From Blasia pusilla (lineage: Eukaryota; Marchantiophyta; Marchantiopsida; Blasiales), in assembly GCA_050084515.1 (NCBI GenBank), contig CM114272.1:31434001-31498000 (forward strand): DNA of 64,000 bases. The letters run 5' to 3'. A program made the position numbers and the translations under genes. The notes below the pieces were generated by a model that was not told where the DNA came from, did not search any database, and worked only from the letters and a program-made list of their open reading frames with translations. Shown piece after piece: positions 34,990-46,470 of the stretch. How positions within the stretch are numbered: position 1 is the stretch's first letter; every line of letters begins with the position of its first letter.

Positions 34990-35067
34990 GGATAGACATA
35001 AGAAAAAGCCAATAGCACTTGCGACGTCGGATAGACATAAGCAAAAGCCATTAGCACTTGCGACATA
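34990..35067. repeat. 39-bp tandem duplication
   Basis: GGATAGACATAAG...GCACTTGCGAC occurs at 34990-35028 and again at 35029-35067 with a few differences. Confidence 0.9.
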
Positions 35068-35069
35068 TC

Positions 35070-38000
35070 CCGCATAATTGCAAGGAGGATGTTTAGTTTA
35101 TATAGGATCTTCAACAGAGACCAAAAAGAGGTTGCAGGCGTTATGATCTCAAGGTAATTCGAAGCATGCGTAGTTATGAGAATCAGATCAGAGACAGCCG
35201 GCCGGACGTCAACCGAACCCGACCCTTCGCTTGGTAGCCAGTGAGGTCGATTCGAGTGTAGAGCGGATCAGTCGACGCTACTTGACGCTCGCACGTACCA
35301 GCTACCTTTGGTGGAGCGCTTCCATTTACTTGAACTGGTTAGCTCTTCTATGCCACGCAGCTGCTGCTGAACGCTGTAATGTCTCAACTACGATAATAGA
35401 TCCGCTTCTCTTAGCTTGATGGAGACCCTAACTCCATCCGCCCACTTTGGCGGATTCGCAGCGGCCAACTGATCGCGCGTCCCATCTGCTATGGGAATTC
35501 TGATCGATAAGTGCGAACGATTTTCCCCATCGAGTGGCCAGGACAATCCCGAATCGAAACTGGACGCTTCTAAGATATTTTCTGGAACTAGAAGCTGTCG
35601 TCGTTTAATCCCTGTATGTGCGCGTACATCTCGTACGAAGCCCTGCCTTGCACGCACCGAGATGCTTGGAGTGTTGGATGCGAAGTTGCTAAAGGAGGGA
35701 TTTTTCGTCTAGTCATTCATTTTAGATGTCGTGTACTCATTACGAGCCACTCGATTGTTGTACGTAAATTGGGATGACATGTTTTGTTCATAGTCCGGCG
35801 AGTTTTTTCGCGAGAACCGCTACATTACCGGTGTTTTCATAGCCCGGATCGGTAAATTCAGATTTCCAGCCGGTTTTTCTGATACTTTTACCCCTAACCC
35901 TGCCAGTTTTAAATAAATCGGAAATTTCAGATTTTAGTCGGCTACGATTACTCGTAACCCGGTTTTGTTGACCGTTTCTCATTCAGGCACATGTATTGCT
36001 AAATAAATATTTAACTAATTTAAGTCTCTTAATCTTAATGTTGTAGTGGCCTATGCCTACCGATAGTACTTTTTTGGCATATGTTACGATTGGACTGTTG
36101 TTTTCGAATATCGGATTCTGGTATATACGTAGACAAATGTTTTTTTTCTTTTTCCCTTCGTAGATTTAGGGCAAAGGTTGATAATTAAGTTGTAAATAAG
36201 TTGTAATTAGGATAGGTGGAAAGTGAATGATGAGGCTTTATGAAACAAATGGCAAATGAGTTCACCATAACAGCTCAACCTTATGATGTGTTAATACAAG
36301 TAGAATAGTGTTAAGTACTAATTCCCTTAATATATAAATTCTGATTAATTCTATATAATTCATTTAAACAGTAAGAATATTCCGCCACCCAGCAGGTTCA
36401 GTTCATGTGTGTTCATTATACATTTGAAGTAAGCCTAATCACAAGGTAAACTGGTAATCTCCTATTATCAGAGAATTATAGCACCCTCTTTGGACCTAAG
36501 CCCATATGACAAGAGGAAACTAGCGTGTTTTCTTCTTTAGCTCAGTGTTTTCTTAGTATTTTCTTATCAATTTTCCAGCACTAGATGGAAAGGAAATTCA
36601 TAATCCAATAAAAGAATTCCTTGGTTTCACATCTACACATGAACAGAAAACGCAGAACACTGCACTTTTCACTACTTCGGAAAACGAAATTATATACAAA
36701 CTACCAAAAACATGAGACTATTAAACCTTTTCGCAACCGTACACAGCACGGACACATATTTAAGAAGTAAACGGTGGGCCGATCATCTGGGTCCCGACTG
36801 CGAACAGGCCAACACCAGATTCTTCACCTGCTATTGGAGCTGAACTCGATTCCGGTGGCCGTAAATTAGAAACTCTTTTGAAAAGGGGAAATGCACTTCC
36901 GATTTAGTTTGGGAGAGATTCAGTAATTACTCCAATAAAGTGCAAAATAATTTTGATGTCGAAGTGAAGCGTTTATGAATAAAGGCTTGATGACAGTCTA
37001 CAACGATCTTTGAGATGAAGTGTGGATTCTCTACTTTTAGTGGGAGATCTTTATTTTATTGACCTAGGAAGATAAGATAACTTCCATAAAACGATGTTAT
37101 CTTCCATCTTCCTAAAAGTACACGAATATTTATAGGTGGAAATAAAACCTTACCCACTGGTCCAGACATTGTTGCGAACGATGGAAAGAGAAGAAAAAAA
37201 GCTTATCATGCGATATCTTGTGAGCGACCTAAGAGAAAAAACGGACGATGCGGATGCACTTGGGACTCATCTCAAATATTAATATTTTGTCTTAATTTTG
37301 TGTACGACAAGCACGTATGGGCAGCAGCATCTGTGAGAATATTCCTTGCAATCCTAGACCAATATTTTATCTGAGTGTGGTACTTGGAATTCTAATATCT
37401 ACTAATTAATGTGGACCATCATTCATGAGTCTTCATAATAAATGTGCTTATGTGCGCACATTTCGTCTGTGGAAAGAAGTGTGACATGCAAAGGTCTCAC
37501 AAACCGGAGGTTCACAGAGCCTTGTTTTAGCATCCCACCTTGGTTTATCTTTGTATTTCTTAGGGCAATATGAAGACTTTTAGTGCTTGTACATCTGCAC
37601 GAACTCCGGGTTTGCAACCCTTCCTTAATGGTTGCTGCGAGAGTCCGGGGTCGGAAAGTTAATGGAATGTAGATTAGAAGAAGTATCAAAACCTTCCAAA
37701 GCTAAGATTGCATGAAAAAAAAAAAAGGGTAGTTGTTTCATGAACGTAGCTGTGCGACGATCGAGGAATTGGAGTGAACTATCGAAGGCCATAAGAAGAA
37801 CCCGAAACAGCTTGTGCGCTTTAGAAGCCTGATAGTCCTGGTAGCGCCTGGACATCGAAGACTCGCCGGATATGAAGATGTTTACCCTCTCTTTCCATAA
37901 ATCACATGCACACACGAATCTGGATCAAATGTGGGTAGGTGTAAATTGTCCCCACAGGAGATTCAATCACGACAAGACCCAGACCCAAAGCAGATATCTT

Positions 38001-40440
38001 TGCCATACGATGCTACCGCGTGAAGGTCTGGAAAGCTCTCTCGCATTAGAGGATCCCAAGTGTGGGGTTACTGAATCAGGAAATTGCTACAGGGACTGCA
38101 TCCAACCGCGCCTGATCTGACACGACGAAGCCTTCAGGTGCTGTTCCTCTCTCTCTCTCTCAAGCACCGTCCAACCAGGGCGCGAGGTTTATGGTCGCAA
38201 GACTACGACAGGCACTACTTCATGAGTACAGTCTCTCTCTCGATCAATCTCGTGATCTCTCTCTCACAAGAACAACTTGGTTCTAGTGTGTGCTTGCTAC
38301 TAGCATGGTGGGAGCTGCTGAGATTGGTCGAAATGGTGGTCCTCGAAACTCAAGAGAAGTGTAAGGCCAAGAACGGCGAAACCTTGTGGGCAGAGTATTT
38401 GGGCCTATTCTAAGAAACTCTAAGGTAGGTACGGATGCAGCACAAGACGAGATTCACCAAGCCACCTACACATACATTAATGAGAACTTCGATGAAAGTG
38501 CAGAAACTGAGCAGATAGTCTTCCGACATGTGTGTTGGAACATAATGTTAAGACGTGACAGGTCGGTTGGTTGAAGAGTTTGAGCTGGGCAACCCATACA
38601 ATGACTTTTCTCATTTCACAAAGGTGGGTGGGCGTCTTGTGGAAGCCGCGGCTCAGACAAGAAATGTGGAGGGTGATAGAGAAAATGCATCCGAAATCGA
38701 ATGAATAGAGTTATGGTGAATGGCATTTGACATCAAGGAGTGCCCCAAGAATGACCGCTCTCCCCACCTCACCTATTCTATAGTTTCGTCCACGCCACAT
38801 CGGAGGTAATGGTGGATAGTGGACTAGGCATTACGGTGAGTAAGAGTTGCCTCATCTGTTGTTGCCCTCCTGTTTCTTCATGAAGCTCCAAGACTTTAGC
38901 GGACCAGAGGAAAGCCACTGAGAGATCCCCTCACATGTGGGGATGGAGGCGAATTAGGTGTGGCGTGATTATAGTGATGACAGTCAATGGCAAGGAGGAG
39001 GACCAACACTGATACTGGGTGAACAGAAGAGCATGTGCCCACATCTTGCCATGTAGGATGCCCACATTAATAAGACTACTCACAAGAAGGTGACCGGACT
39101 ATTGAGTGATTTTGGCCCGGTAGTGCGTGATACCAACACCAAACAAAGGGACAGTCTTGAAGCGTTTCGGGTCTGATGTCAACGGCCAGAGTTGGTGGTG
39201 AAATCAAATTTCGGCAGCTGGAGGTAACGGATTCCCATCACCTCCAGCTGTCCTGAAGTGGTCATGAATAAAATTTGGACAAAGAAGGCCAAACCTTGGT
39301 AACCAAGCAGGGAGAAAGATGAGATACTATAACCAAAGCGGTGGAACATCTCACGGCAGAAGAAGAGCTCGGAGGAAGCCATGAAAATGTCTGACCTCTC
39401 TCTCTTATGGGGTACCCGTTGCTTTGGAACGTGGATAACACCATGACTGTTCACTGCCGAAAGCTGGTGTTATAAAGAGCTTGCTGCTTGACAGTTGGAA
39501 ACACTATATGAGAGTGTTTCCTTTCATATAGTGTCGCAAGTCTACGATATCTCTCTTTGCATCCACGGAAGGAGCGATCTCTTTGGAACAATGCTTCGTA
39601 GTGGCCGCTGTTCAAAAGCCTTTCACAGATACAAAGCCCTTTCTTTGTGTACTAATAAGGCGTACTCTCTGGTCCCATGACCTTCTTAATCCCCAGTGAG
39701 ACAATTCATTGATCTTTCTTTCTCAATTTCTTGCGGGACTTCATCGAACACTCAGATCAATCCTTCATTCTCTCCATCATTGAATGAATGAATGCAGTCA
39801 GTGAGTGGCACATTGATATCTTCCTATATGATCATCTACTCCAACTCTTACTACTTCACGGTGTTGCCCTCACAAGGTGTCCCGTCCCGTCTGTCAACCA
39901 AGCCAACACCATGAAATAATTCAAATCTCTTCTTCTCCCTAAGTCCTAAACGCACCCACATCCTTTGCAGTGAACGAGCCTACCTGACGAGGTGACCGGG
40001 TGATAGAAGTATCACTCTCATTATTTTTTTTCCTGTCCTGATAAAATAATTGACTAGCTTATATGTAGAATAACTAGTGTTCAGCTGGCGTCGTTTCAAC
40101 GAGTAGATTGGACAACTTTACGGTACGAGATTATGCCATGTACCTCTGCCGAGCTGCGAATAAAGACTTTTCTCAGCAAAACACAGGAACAAGTTCTTTC
40201 CCTGCGTAAGGTGCAGGCGATTAGGCGCTTATACGAAAGGTAGCGGAATTGTGACAAATTGTAAGCTCAATGCTCTCACATTGTCATCGACGATAGAGCA
40301 TAGGGGACGTGGCACCTAGTGCTCGACGATAGTGCGAGGAGTACCTGATTAGTGGAGATAAGAGGAGTAACTTAATTAGGGAGACGTTAGTATTGAGATA
40401 GGAGGAGGGTTACGAGTCTTTCTAATAAGTCATTTAATTT
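35070..40440. other. Long region without a recognised gene
   Basis: Frames up to about 109 codons exist (for example at 38084-38413 and, minus strand, 37625-37915), but none shows a domain or continuity. A short CT microsatellite is at 38147-38162. Two hairpins occur: CAGCTGGAGGT (39215-39225) with 39240-39250, and ACACTATATGA (39501-39511) with 39524-39534. Confidence 0.4.
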
Positions 40441-40443
40441 TTT

Positions 40444-40579
40444 GAACTTGTTTTCATGTTTTAATTTTGGGGAAAAATTATCATTTATGCTAGGATTGGG
40501 AAAGTCTTAATGAACTTGTTTTCATATTTTAATCCTGGGGAAAAATTATCATTTATGTCGTGATTGGGAAAGTTTTAAT
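40444..40579. repeat. 68-bp tandem duplication
   Basis: Copies 40444-40511 and 40512-40579, each GAACTTGTTTTCAT...GGGGAAAAATTATCATTTAT, with a few differences. AT-rich, non-coding. Confidence 0.92.
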
Positions 40580-41457
40580 CATCTATAAACCTAATGTATG
40601 CTTATAGCTTTCTAATGAATATCTTTACAAATTTTTAAATCCAATTTAAGAGGACTATGGATTAGTGTTAAAATTACAATTGGAATAAAATATTCTTCTT
40701 TTACCCTAAATCTTCTACTAGGTGAGCCTAACATTACATCCCTTTATAACAATTTATAACAATCAATTGCAAGTGGCTTTCATTCTCTCCTCGCTACGGT
40801 GCCAATAACTAAGTTCATGGAACATATTCTAATGAGTGTCATGATTGCAATCCAAGAGAGGGAGACCTATGTGTGACCCGGATAATTACGGGGAACTAGT
40901 TTGTCACGAGACAAACGGTGTCCAAATCGGCCACGAGTCTAACACTATTGGAGATACATATTTGAGAGTAGCCTTAGGGGGGAAAGAGTGTATCTACAAG
41001 GATGAGGACAAGGAAAGTAAGGTGCGAAAAAAGCAATGAAGAAGGGCAAGATACCATCAAAACAACTACGACAAGACAACTATGAGTTGCCAAACATGCT
41101 TTGCTAGGTATGAGGCACACAAACTACAAATCCAAGATGCATTTGGGGAGGTGGAACTTGTAGAAAGACTCTATCAAACTGTCTTGGGGTCAAAAGCGGG
41201 TTTATAGATCACAAACTAGATTTTAAGGAGGACTCTCTCCCTTCCTACTTACAAAAATCCATGAACAAAGGATTAATTGTGATGTGTGTTTAGTCTTGTT
41301 TCAAATGTGAGCTAAGAAATCATTTGGGACAAACCTCCACAAAATAAATTATGACTTAGGCAAGCAACTTAGGGCGATTGATCATCTCATGGAAAAAAGG
41401 ATTCCTAGGAAAACACTTTGCACTCAAGGAGATTCAAAATTCCTGCACCCATGTTCA

Positions 41458-41561
41458 TTCCTACTTATGGAAGATGCAATCATTTAAATATTTGAGACTT
41501 AATCCTTCCTTCCTACTTATGGAATATGCAATCATTTGGATATTCAAGACTTAATCCAAGA
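41458..41561. repeat. 52-bp imperfect tandem duplication
   Basis: TTCCTACTTATGGAAGATGC at 41458 recurs as TTCCTACTTATGGAATATGC at 41510, followed in both by CAATCATTT and GACTTAATCC. Confidence 0.85.
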
Positions 41562-42875
41562 ATTTTGATAGCAAATCTTAAGGTCAAGAATGATTTGCCG
41601 TGAGGCAAAGAATAGAAGCTCAACTCCACAAGGATAATCTCTCTTTTTAGTATTTCCAATTTCCTTCATAACTATTTTATTAAATATTGGTATTTAGTAT
41701 GTTTGGTCTTGTGAAAATTTTCCTTGCAAGCTCGTCCTTCTCATAGCAAGTGTAGTGTATAGTTTTCTTTCCTCTCTATTTCGTGTAAGGGTCTTTTTAG
41801 GTCAAATCCTCAAATACCTCTTCTTATTCTTTCAACACTTTAAGTCACTAATTCTTCCCTAGATTTGATATCTCCTTAAGGATATTATCGATTCTATTTT
41901 TTAGCACCTTCTTTTGTTACCATATAGGTCACTTCTCTTTTTTTTCAAGTTGAATTATTATTTTTTCTTCTAAAAGTGAATTTCAATCATAAATTTATCT
42001 ATTTTATTTTCTCCATTGAAATCTATTTTAGACAAATTCCTGTAATTTTTTTATGATCCTGGTACTTTCATAATATTATAGTTCATTACGTCTTCTAGTT
42101 CTGTGTATATGGAGTTGGGGATAATCCATCTCCTCAATCATTTTAAACGTCATTCTTCAATCTCTCTTGAAAGTTCTCCTTCTCATCATAATTTTTTTTG
42201 TTTTCCTATTGATATTCATACATCCATTACACTCAACATTTGGTTACTCCTCTTATACACTCTTCCCCCAATGGGTTTTAGTTCTTCCTCTGATGAATGA
42301 TGCAACCGATCATGGTAAAACCTCCTCACGTATTTAGCCCTTTATGTATGGGGATTGGGAGTATCCTCACAATGATGATTTACTTTAAAGAGAGGCCTCC
42401 GTAGTGGCTCATCTCACTTGTACAGCTCGAGCATTTAGTTTCCTCTCTCGGATAGTTCCAAGTATAGACACAATGGCACTCTTAGATGCTCTTCACCATC
42501 CTTCAAGTGATAATGAAACATCTTTTGTGGATTTTGCACATATACACATCTTTACATCATTCCCATCATTGGTAACATCTACACAATGCAAAAAAATCTT
42601 CCCTACATATAAGTAGATCGACATACATACACCAAATTATATCAAGATCATGCAACCATCCCCTAACTAGCAATTGGATCCCCCTAACGCAAGCTAGCAC
42701 ATATTACATCTACCTAACATGATCTACTACCCTTTACACATATCAAATGGTCGATGTTGTCATACTCACAACATCTCCCAAGACATTATTACCCTCCGAT
42801 CCATCTCATCTATCTCAACCTATAAATATTTTTGTACTCATATGTTACTCGTATCGTTTATGCATTCATAGTAAA
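41562..42875. other. AT-rich, no gene recognised
   Basis: T-rich plus strand with short Phe/Leu/Ser frames (42103-42300, 42404-42616) typical of non-coding AT-rich DNA. No domain is recognised. Confidence 0.4.
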
Positions 42876-42945
42876 TCTTTGATAAAACCTGAACATGGAG
42901 ACAACTCAACATACTAGAATACCCAACTATTTGACTATGTAATAC
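42876..42945 (-). mobile_element. Short Ty1/copia LTR remnant
   Basis: AACCTGAACATGGAGACAAC and the following CAACTATTTGACTA correspond to the inner LTR segment at 16150-16215, in the same orientation. About 70 bp survive; no coding part is nearby. Confidence 0.6.
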
Positions 42946-43099
42946 ACAAGAAATTAAGAAATATGAAGTCATGTGATATGATTACCAAATCATCAAATCT
43001 TACCTTAATCCTTGTGTGGCCTTATCAAAAAGGAAGTTTGTTTAACCATCATGAGGTTAAGTAACCACCTGACCCTCTAAAAATAAAGTCATTCTCATC

Positions 43100-44173
43100 T
43101 TTTCTATCTCTCACTCAAGGAGCTACCAAAGAAAAGGTGGAAATTCCACTCATATGGTAGCATCGTGGCTATGGCAACTTGCTCAATCAACCACAACTTT
43201 GTGCTCCAAACTCAAAATCATGCACCGTTTCTTCAACAACATACACAGATTCTTGATCTAAGACCTCATCAAATTGGTTTCTTTTGATCTTCACACAAAA
43301 ATTGATGGGGGATGTCATGCAGCCCAACCTCTCCTCTCCTACCGAAATTTCAGCAACACTTACGCATTGATTTCTCCTAACAAAAATTGAAAACCTATCA
43401 AAACACAAATCAGAAAGCTACATGGTACTCCCGAGAGCAACGCCATGGACCAACCCGCCCCCATACTCAAATCTCTACCAAAATTTGGGCAGCGCTTCTA
43501 ATCGCCACTCTCTCGTACAAAAAATCACCAAGAAATGACATCAAACAAATGGCTCGTGCTCCCATGAGCACTCCCATGAGCCATGAAGCGAGGAACACGG
43601 TCCCCAACCTGAAACAAATAGCGAACATCAGCAAGATCCTCCATCATAGCTCTCAGACCCTGCATTCTCTCGTTATAAATCAAGTAGATCTCTCTCAAAG
43701 TCTTACACCAAACTCTCCATGTTATGCACTCTCTCTCTCATATCAAACCAAAACCACTCTCCTAATGAGAGGCTTGGGTTACACACACAAGGCAAGCAAG
43801 ATCATAACTCCGCCGCCTCATGCCAAGAGGTTCAAAAAAGAGAGAATGAGCTCTCAAGCTCTCTCGCTTGGAGGTATACCCCTTCCCTCTCCTAAACTCT
43901 CTCCTCGGTAACTTATGCTCGCACGTCACCTCCTTAGTTCTTGATCTGCTACAGCAGTTCAAGGCCACTTCCCAAAGTGGAAAGTCAAATATACTCCAAA
44001 GGGAAACTTACCCGAAATAGTAAGTTTTTCTATATGGCTCCAAATAAACCGAAACGAAGTATAAACTTGCTTTCTCAGATTACCCGAGGCCTCATGAGGT
44101 CAGTCTCGACTTCTTGAGGCTATCCTCTAATATCTCTACTAGATCTTGGCGATCTATCCTAAAAGACACGATA
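43100..44173 (-). mobile_element. LTR relic, family R1, long form (copy c)
   Basis: Matches 9960-11014 end to end (shared GGCAGCGCTTC, GAGCACTCCCATGAGCC, GAGGCTTGGGTTACACACAC, TGGCTCCAAAT). It ends CCTAAAAGACACGATA, the mutated reverse complement of the R1 start. No internal region or partner LTR is found next to it. Confidence 0.65.
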
Positions 44174-44691
44174 AGTGATTCATTTATCTAAGGAGTTAGC
44201 AGTGCGTAGTGGTGGTCCATAAACTAATATCGTGATCCCATTGGCAATATTAGCGACCACTATTAGCTTACTATGAGAGTTTTTGGAGGGGAGAACCCAT
44301 GTAGAGGATATCCCAATTGCAGATATCCCCTCAAAGAGACATGTCATTGTATGTGTCTCTTACCATGGTGTGGAGATCCTTACACCGTTATTGATCATGA
44401 GCGTTGACTTGTAGAGGAATGCTGATAAGCTTATGAATATAATAGTAATTTTGATATTACTATATTAGTAATATAATGATAACTAGCTTTAATCTTGAAT
44501 TATTTGCTATAATTTATTTAGTATTGCCTCATCAATAGTTTGGTTTTTTGAATAAATTGTTCAGTGGTCATTGCTTGATTAATGAAACTCTTGGAAGAGG
44601 CTCCTAAATTAGGCTAAACATTAAGGGATTTGAGTTTTTTTTTTACAAACCACACAATTCATTATGTCCCAAAGTGGACCAATATTGGAAG
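44174..44691. other. Spacer between two R1 LTRs, no gene
   Basis: About 520 bp of AT-rich DNA without coding signal between copy c and the oppositely oriented copy d. Confidence 0.4.
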
Positions 44692-45352
44692 TGTCACGTC
44701 TTTTAGGATAGATCGGTGAGATCTAGTAGAGCGTCTTCGCGAATAGTGGAGGACAGACTCATGCAGTTGAGAATGACCTACTGAGGCACCGGAAAACTTG
44801 AGAGAGCAGGTTTCCCCTTCATTTTGGCTCATTTGGAGCCATATTGAGGAACTTACTATTTTAGGTGAATATAGTAAGTTCATTTGGAGCCACATTAAGT
44901 ATATGATCAACTTTCTATTTTTGGTAAGTCACCTTTGACCTCTTACATCAGGTCAAGAGCCAAGGAGGTGACTTCGGAGCATAGGTTACCATGGAGAGAG
45001 CTTGGGAGAGGGGAGGGGTATAACTCAAGGAGAGAGAGCTTGAGAGTTCATTCTCTCATTGTTGAACCTCTTGGCACGAGGCGGGGGAGCTATGGTCCCT
45101 TGCCTTGTGAATGTAACCCAAACCTCTCATTAGGAGAGTGGGTTTGGTTTGACATTGAGAGAGACATGTGAGAGTGCACACATGTGAGAACTATGGTGTT
45201 GTGAGAGAGATTGGATCTTATTTTATTGAAGATACTTTGGTATTTTTTATCTCGTTCTTTGGATGCCATGAGTTATCATGGGATTATGCGTGTTTGTGTG
45301 TATGTTCGGTGAGAGCGATGTATGTTGTGTAGCGATGTATATACGCACGACA
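44692..45352 (+). mobile_element. Solo LTR, family R1, short form (copy d), 4-bp target duplication
   Basis: 661 bp with TG...CA ends (TGTCACGTCTTTTAGG ... ATATACGCACGACA). It is flanked directly by GAAG on both sides (44688-44691 and 45353-45356). No internal element sequence adjoins it, so it fits a solo LTR left by recombination between two LTRs. An internal piece (TTGGAGCCA near 44833 and 44885) shows a small duplication absent from the other copies. Confidence 0.75.
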
Positions 45353-45743
45353 GAAGGCATAACTTAAAAAAAAAGACAAGATTATGCAAGGGATAAGAAT
45401 CATTCATTGAAAGTCTAAACCAATACATTTAAATGAATCAAGGGAGGGAAAATACTTAATGGAACTAATAGAAATTATACATCACTTTTAGTATTGATAA
45501 GGCTGATCCAAATTTTTGATCCAAAATCCAAATTAAAAAGTCAATTAGAGGTATTAATATTCTACGATATATCAACATAAACTTGAATGTAATCCCAAAA
45601 TGGCTGTACAAATTTGAAAAATATATGAGCACATTTGCTTTCAACCTTCTGATTCACAATTAAAAATATATATATTAGGTCTCCTTTCGCATATGCTTAT
45701 CTAGCCAAAGCCAAGCGCATCATCAAAGGTCAGTTGTGGAGAA

Positions 45744-46470
45744 TGTCGTGTGTATACACATTGCTACACAACAAACATCACATCCACACCTCACAGCACC
45801 GATCTTCCCCACACACGGGTAGATCCACACATGTACAAAAATAACTCATTCACATACATCGAGATCACACAACCCTTCCGAGCGAAAAAAAAATTCCAAT
45901 CAATGTCTCTAAAGGCTCCCCACTGAAGCAACTTGCTTGCCTACCTGCAGATAACGAATTCCCACTTGCCTCTTGATATCTTTCTCATGTAAAAGTAAGA
46001 GTCGTTAAAATGGCACACACGGCCTACAACTCCACTCCTCAATCTACATTGGCACATCGAGCCTCATTTTCACCTCTTCTCTCGAGAAATCCGAACAGTA
46101 GCACCCTGATCATGTCTCACATACAATAAGAGAGGTGCTCCAACGGCCCAACATTAGAGAGATAGCTTGGGAAAGCCATTTTTCTCCCTTATATTGGGTT
46201 GGGAAGAGCCAAAAAAGCTCTTCCCCTAAAAATAGATATCCTCCTGATAACCTACACACACAAGTTATCAAGGGCGGATGACCTGCTCAACAAGTCGCCT
46301 GGTTGTGAAAGACCTCAAGAAGAAAGTTGCTAGAAACAACGTTCCTGACATAGCAGACCTATCCTCAACCTCATCCGACACTTCGAGACAAAGTTACACT
46401 CAAGACAGTCCGTTGGTTCATATGTCGTATCCACGATAGATCTCCGCCTATCGGCTACTTAGATGTGACA
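45744..46470 (-). mobile_element. LTR-like segment with R1-type termini
   Basis: Begins TGTCGTGTGTATACACATTG on the plus strand, like the R1 3' end, and a minus-strand TGTCACATCT start is available at 46470, giving TG...CA ends. The interior differs from R1 copies a-d and no target duplication was found, so the outer limit is a guess. Confidence 0.35.

Noticed and set aside
35070-39500. A host gene in 37.6-39.4 kb
   Set aside because: Several medium frames on both strands, but none continues across neighbours or shows a recognisable domain.
45744-46470. A fifth certain R1 LTR
   Set aside because: Only the termini resemble R1; the interior differs and there is no target duplication, so it is listed at low confidence only.
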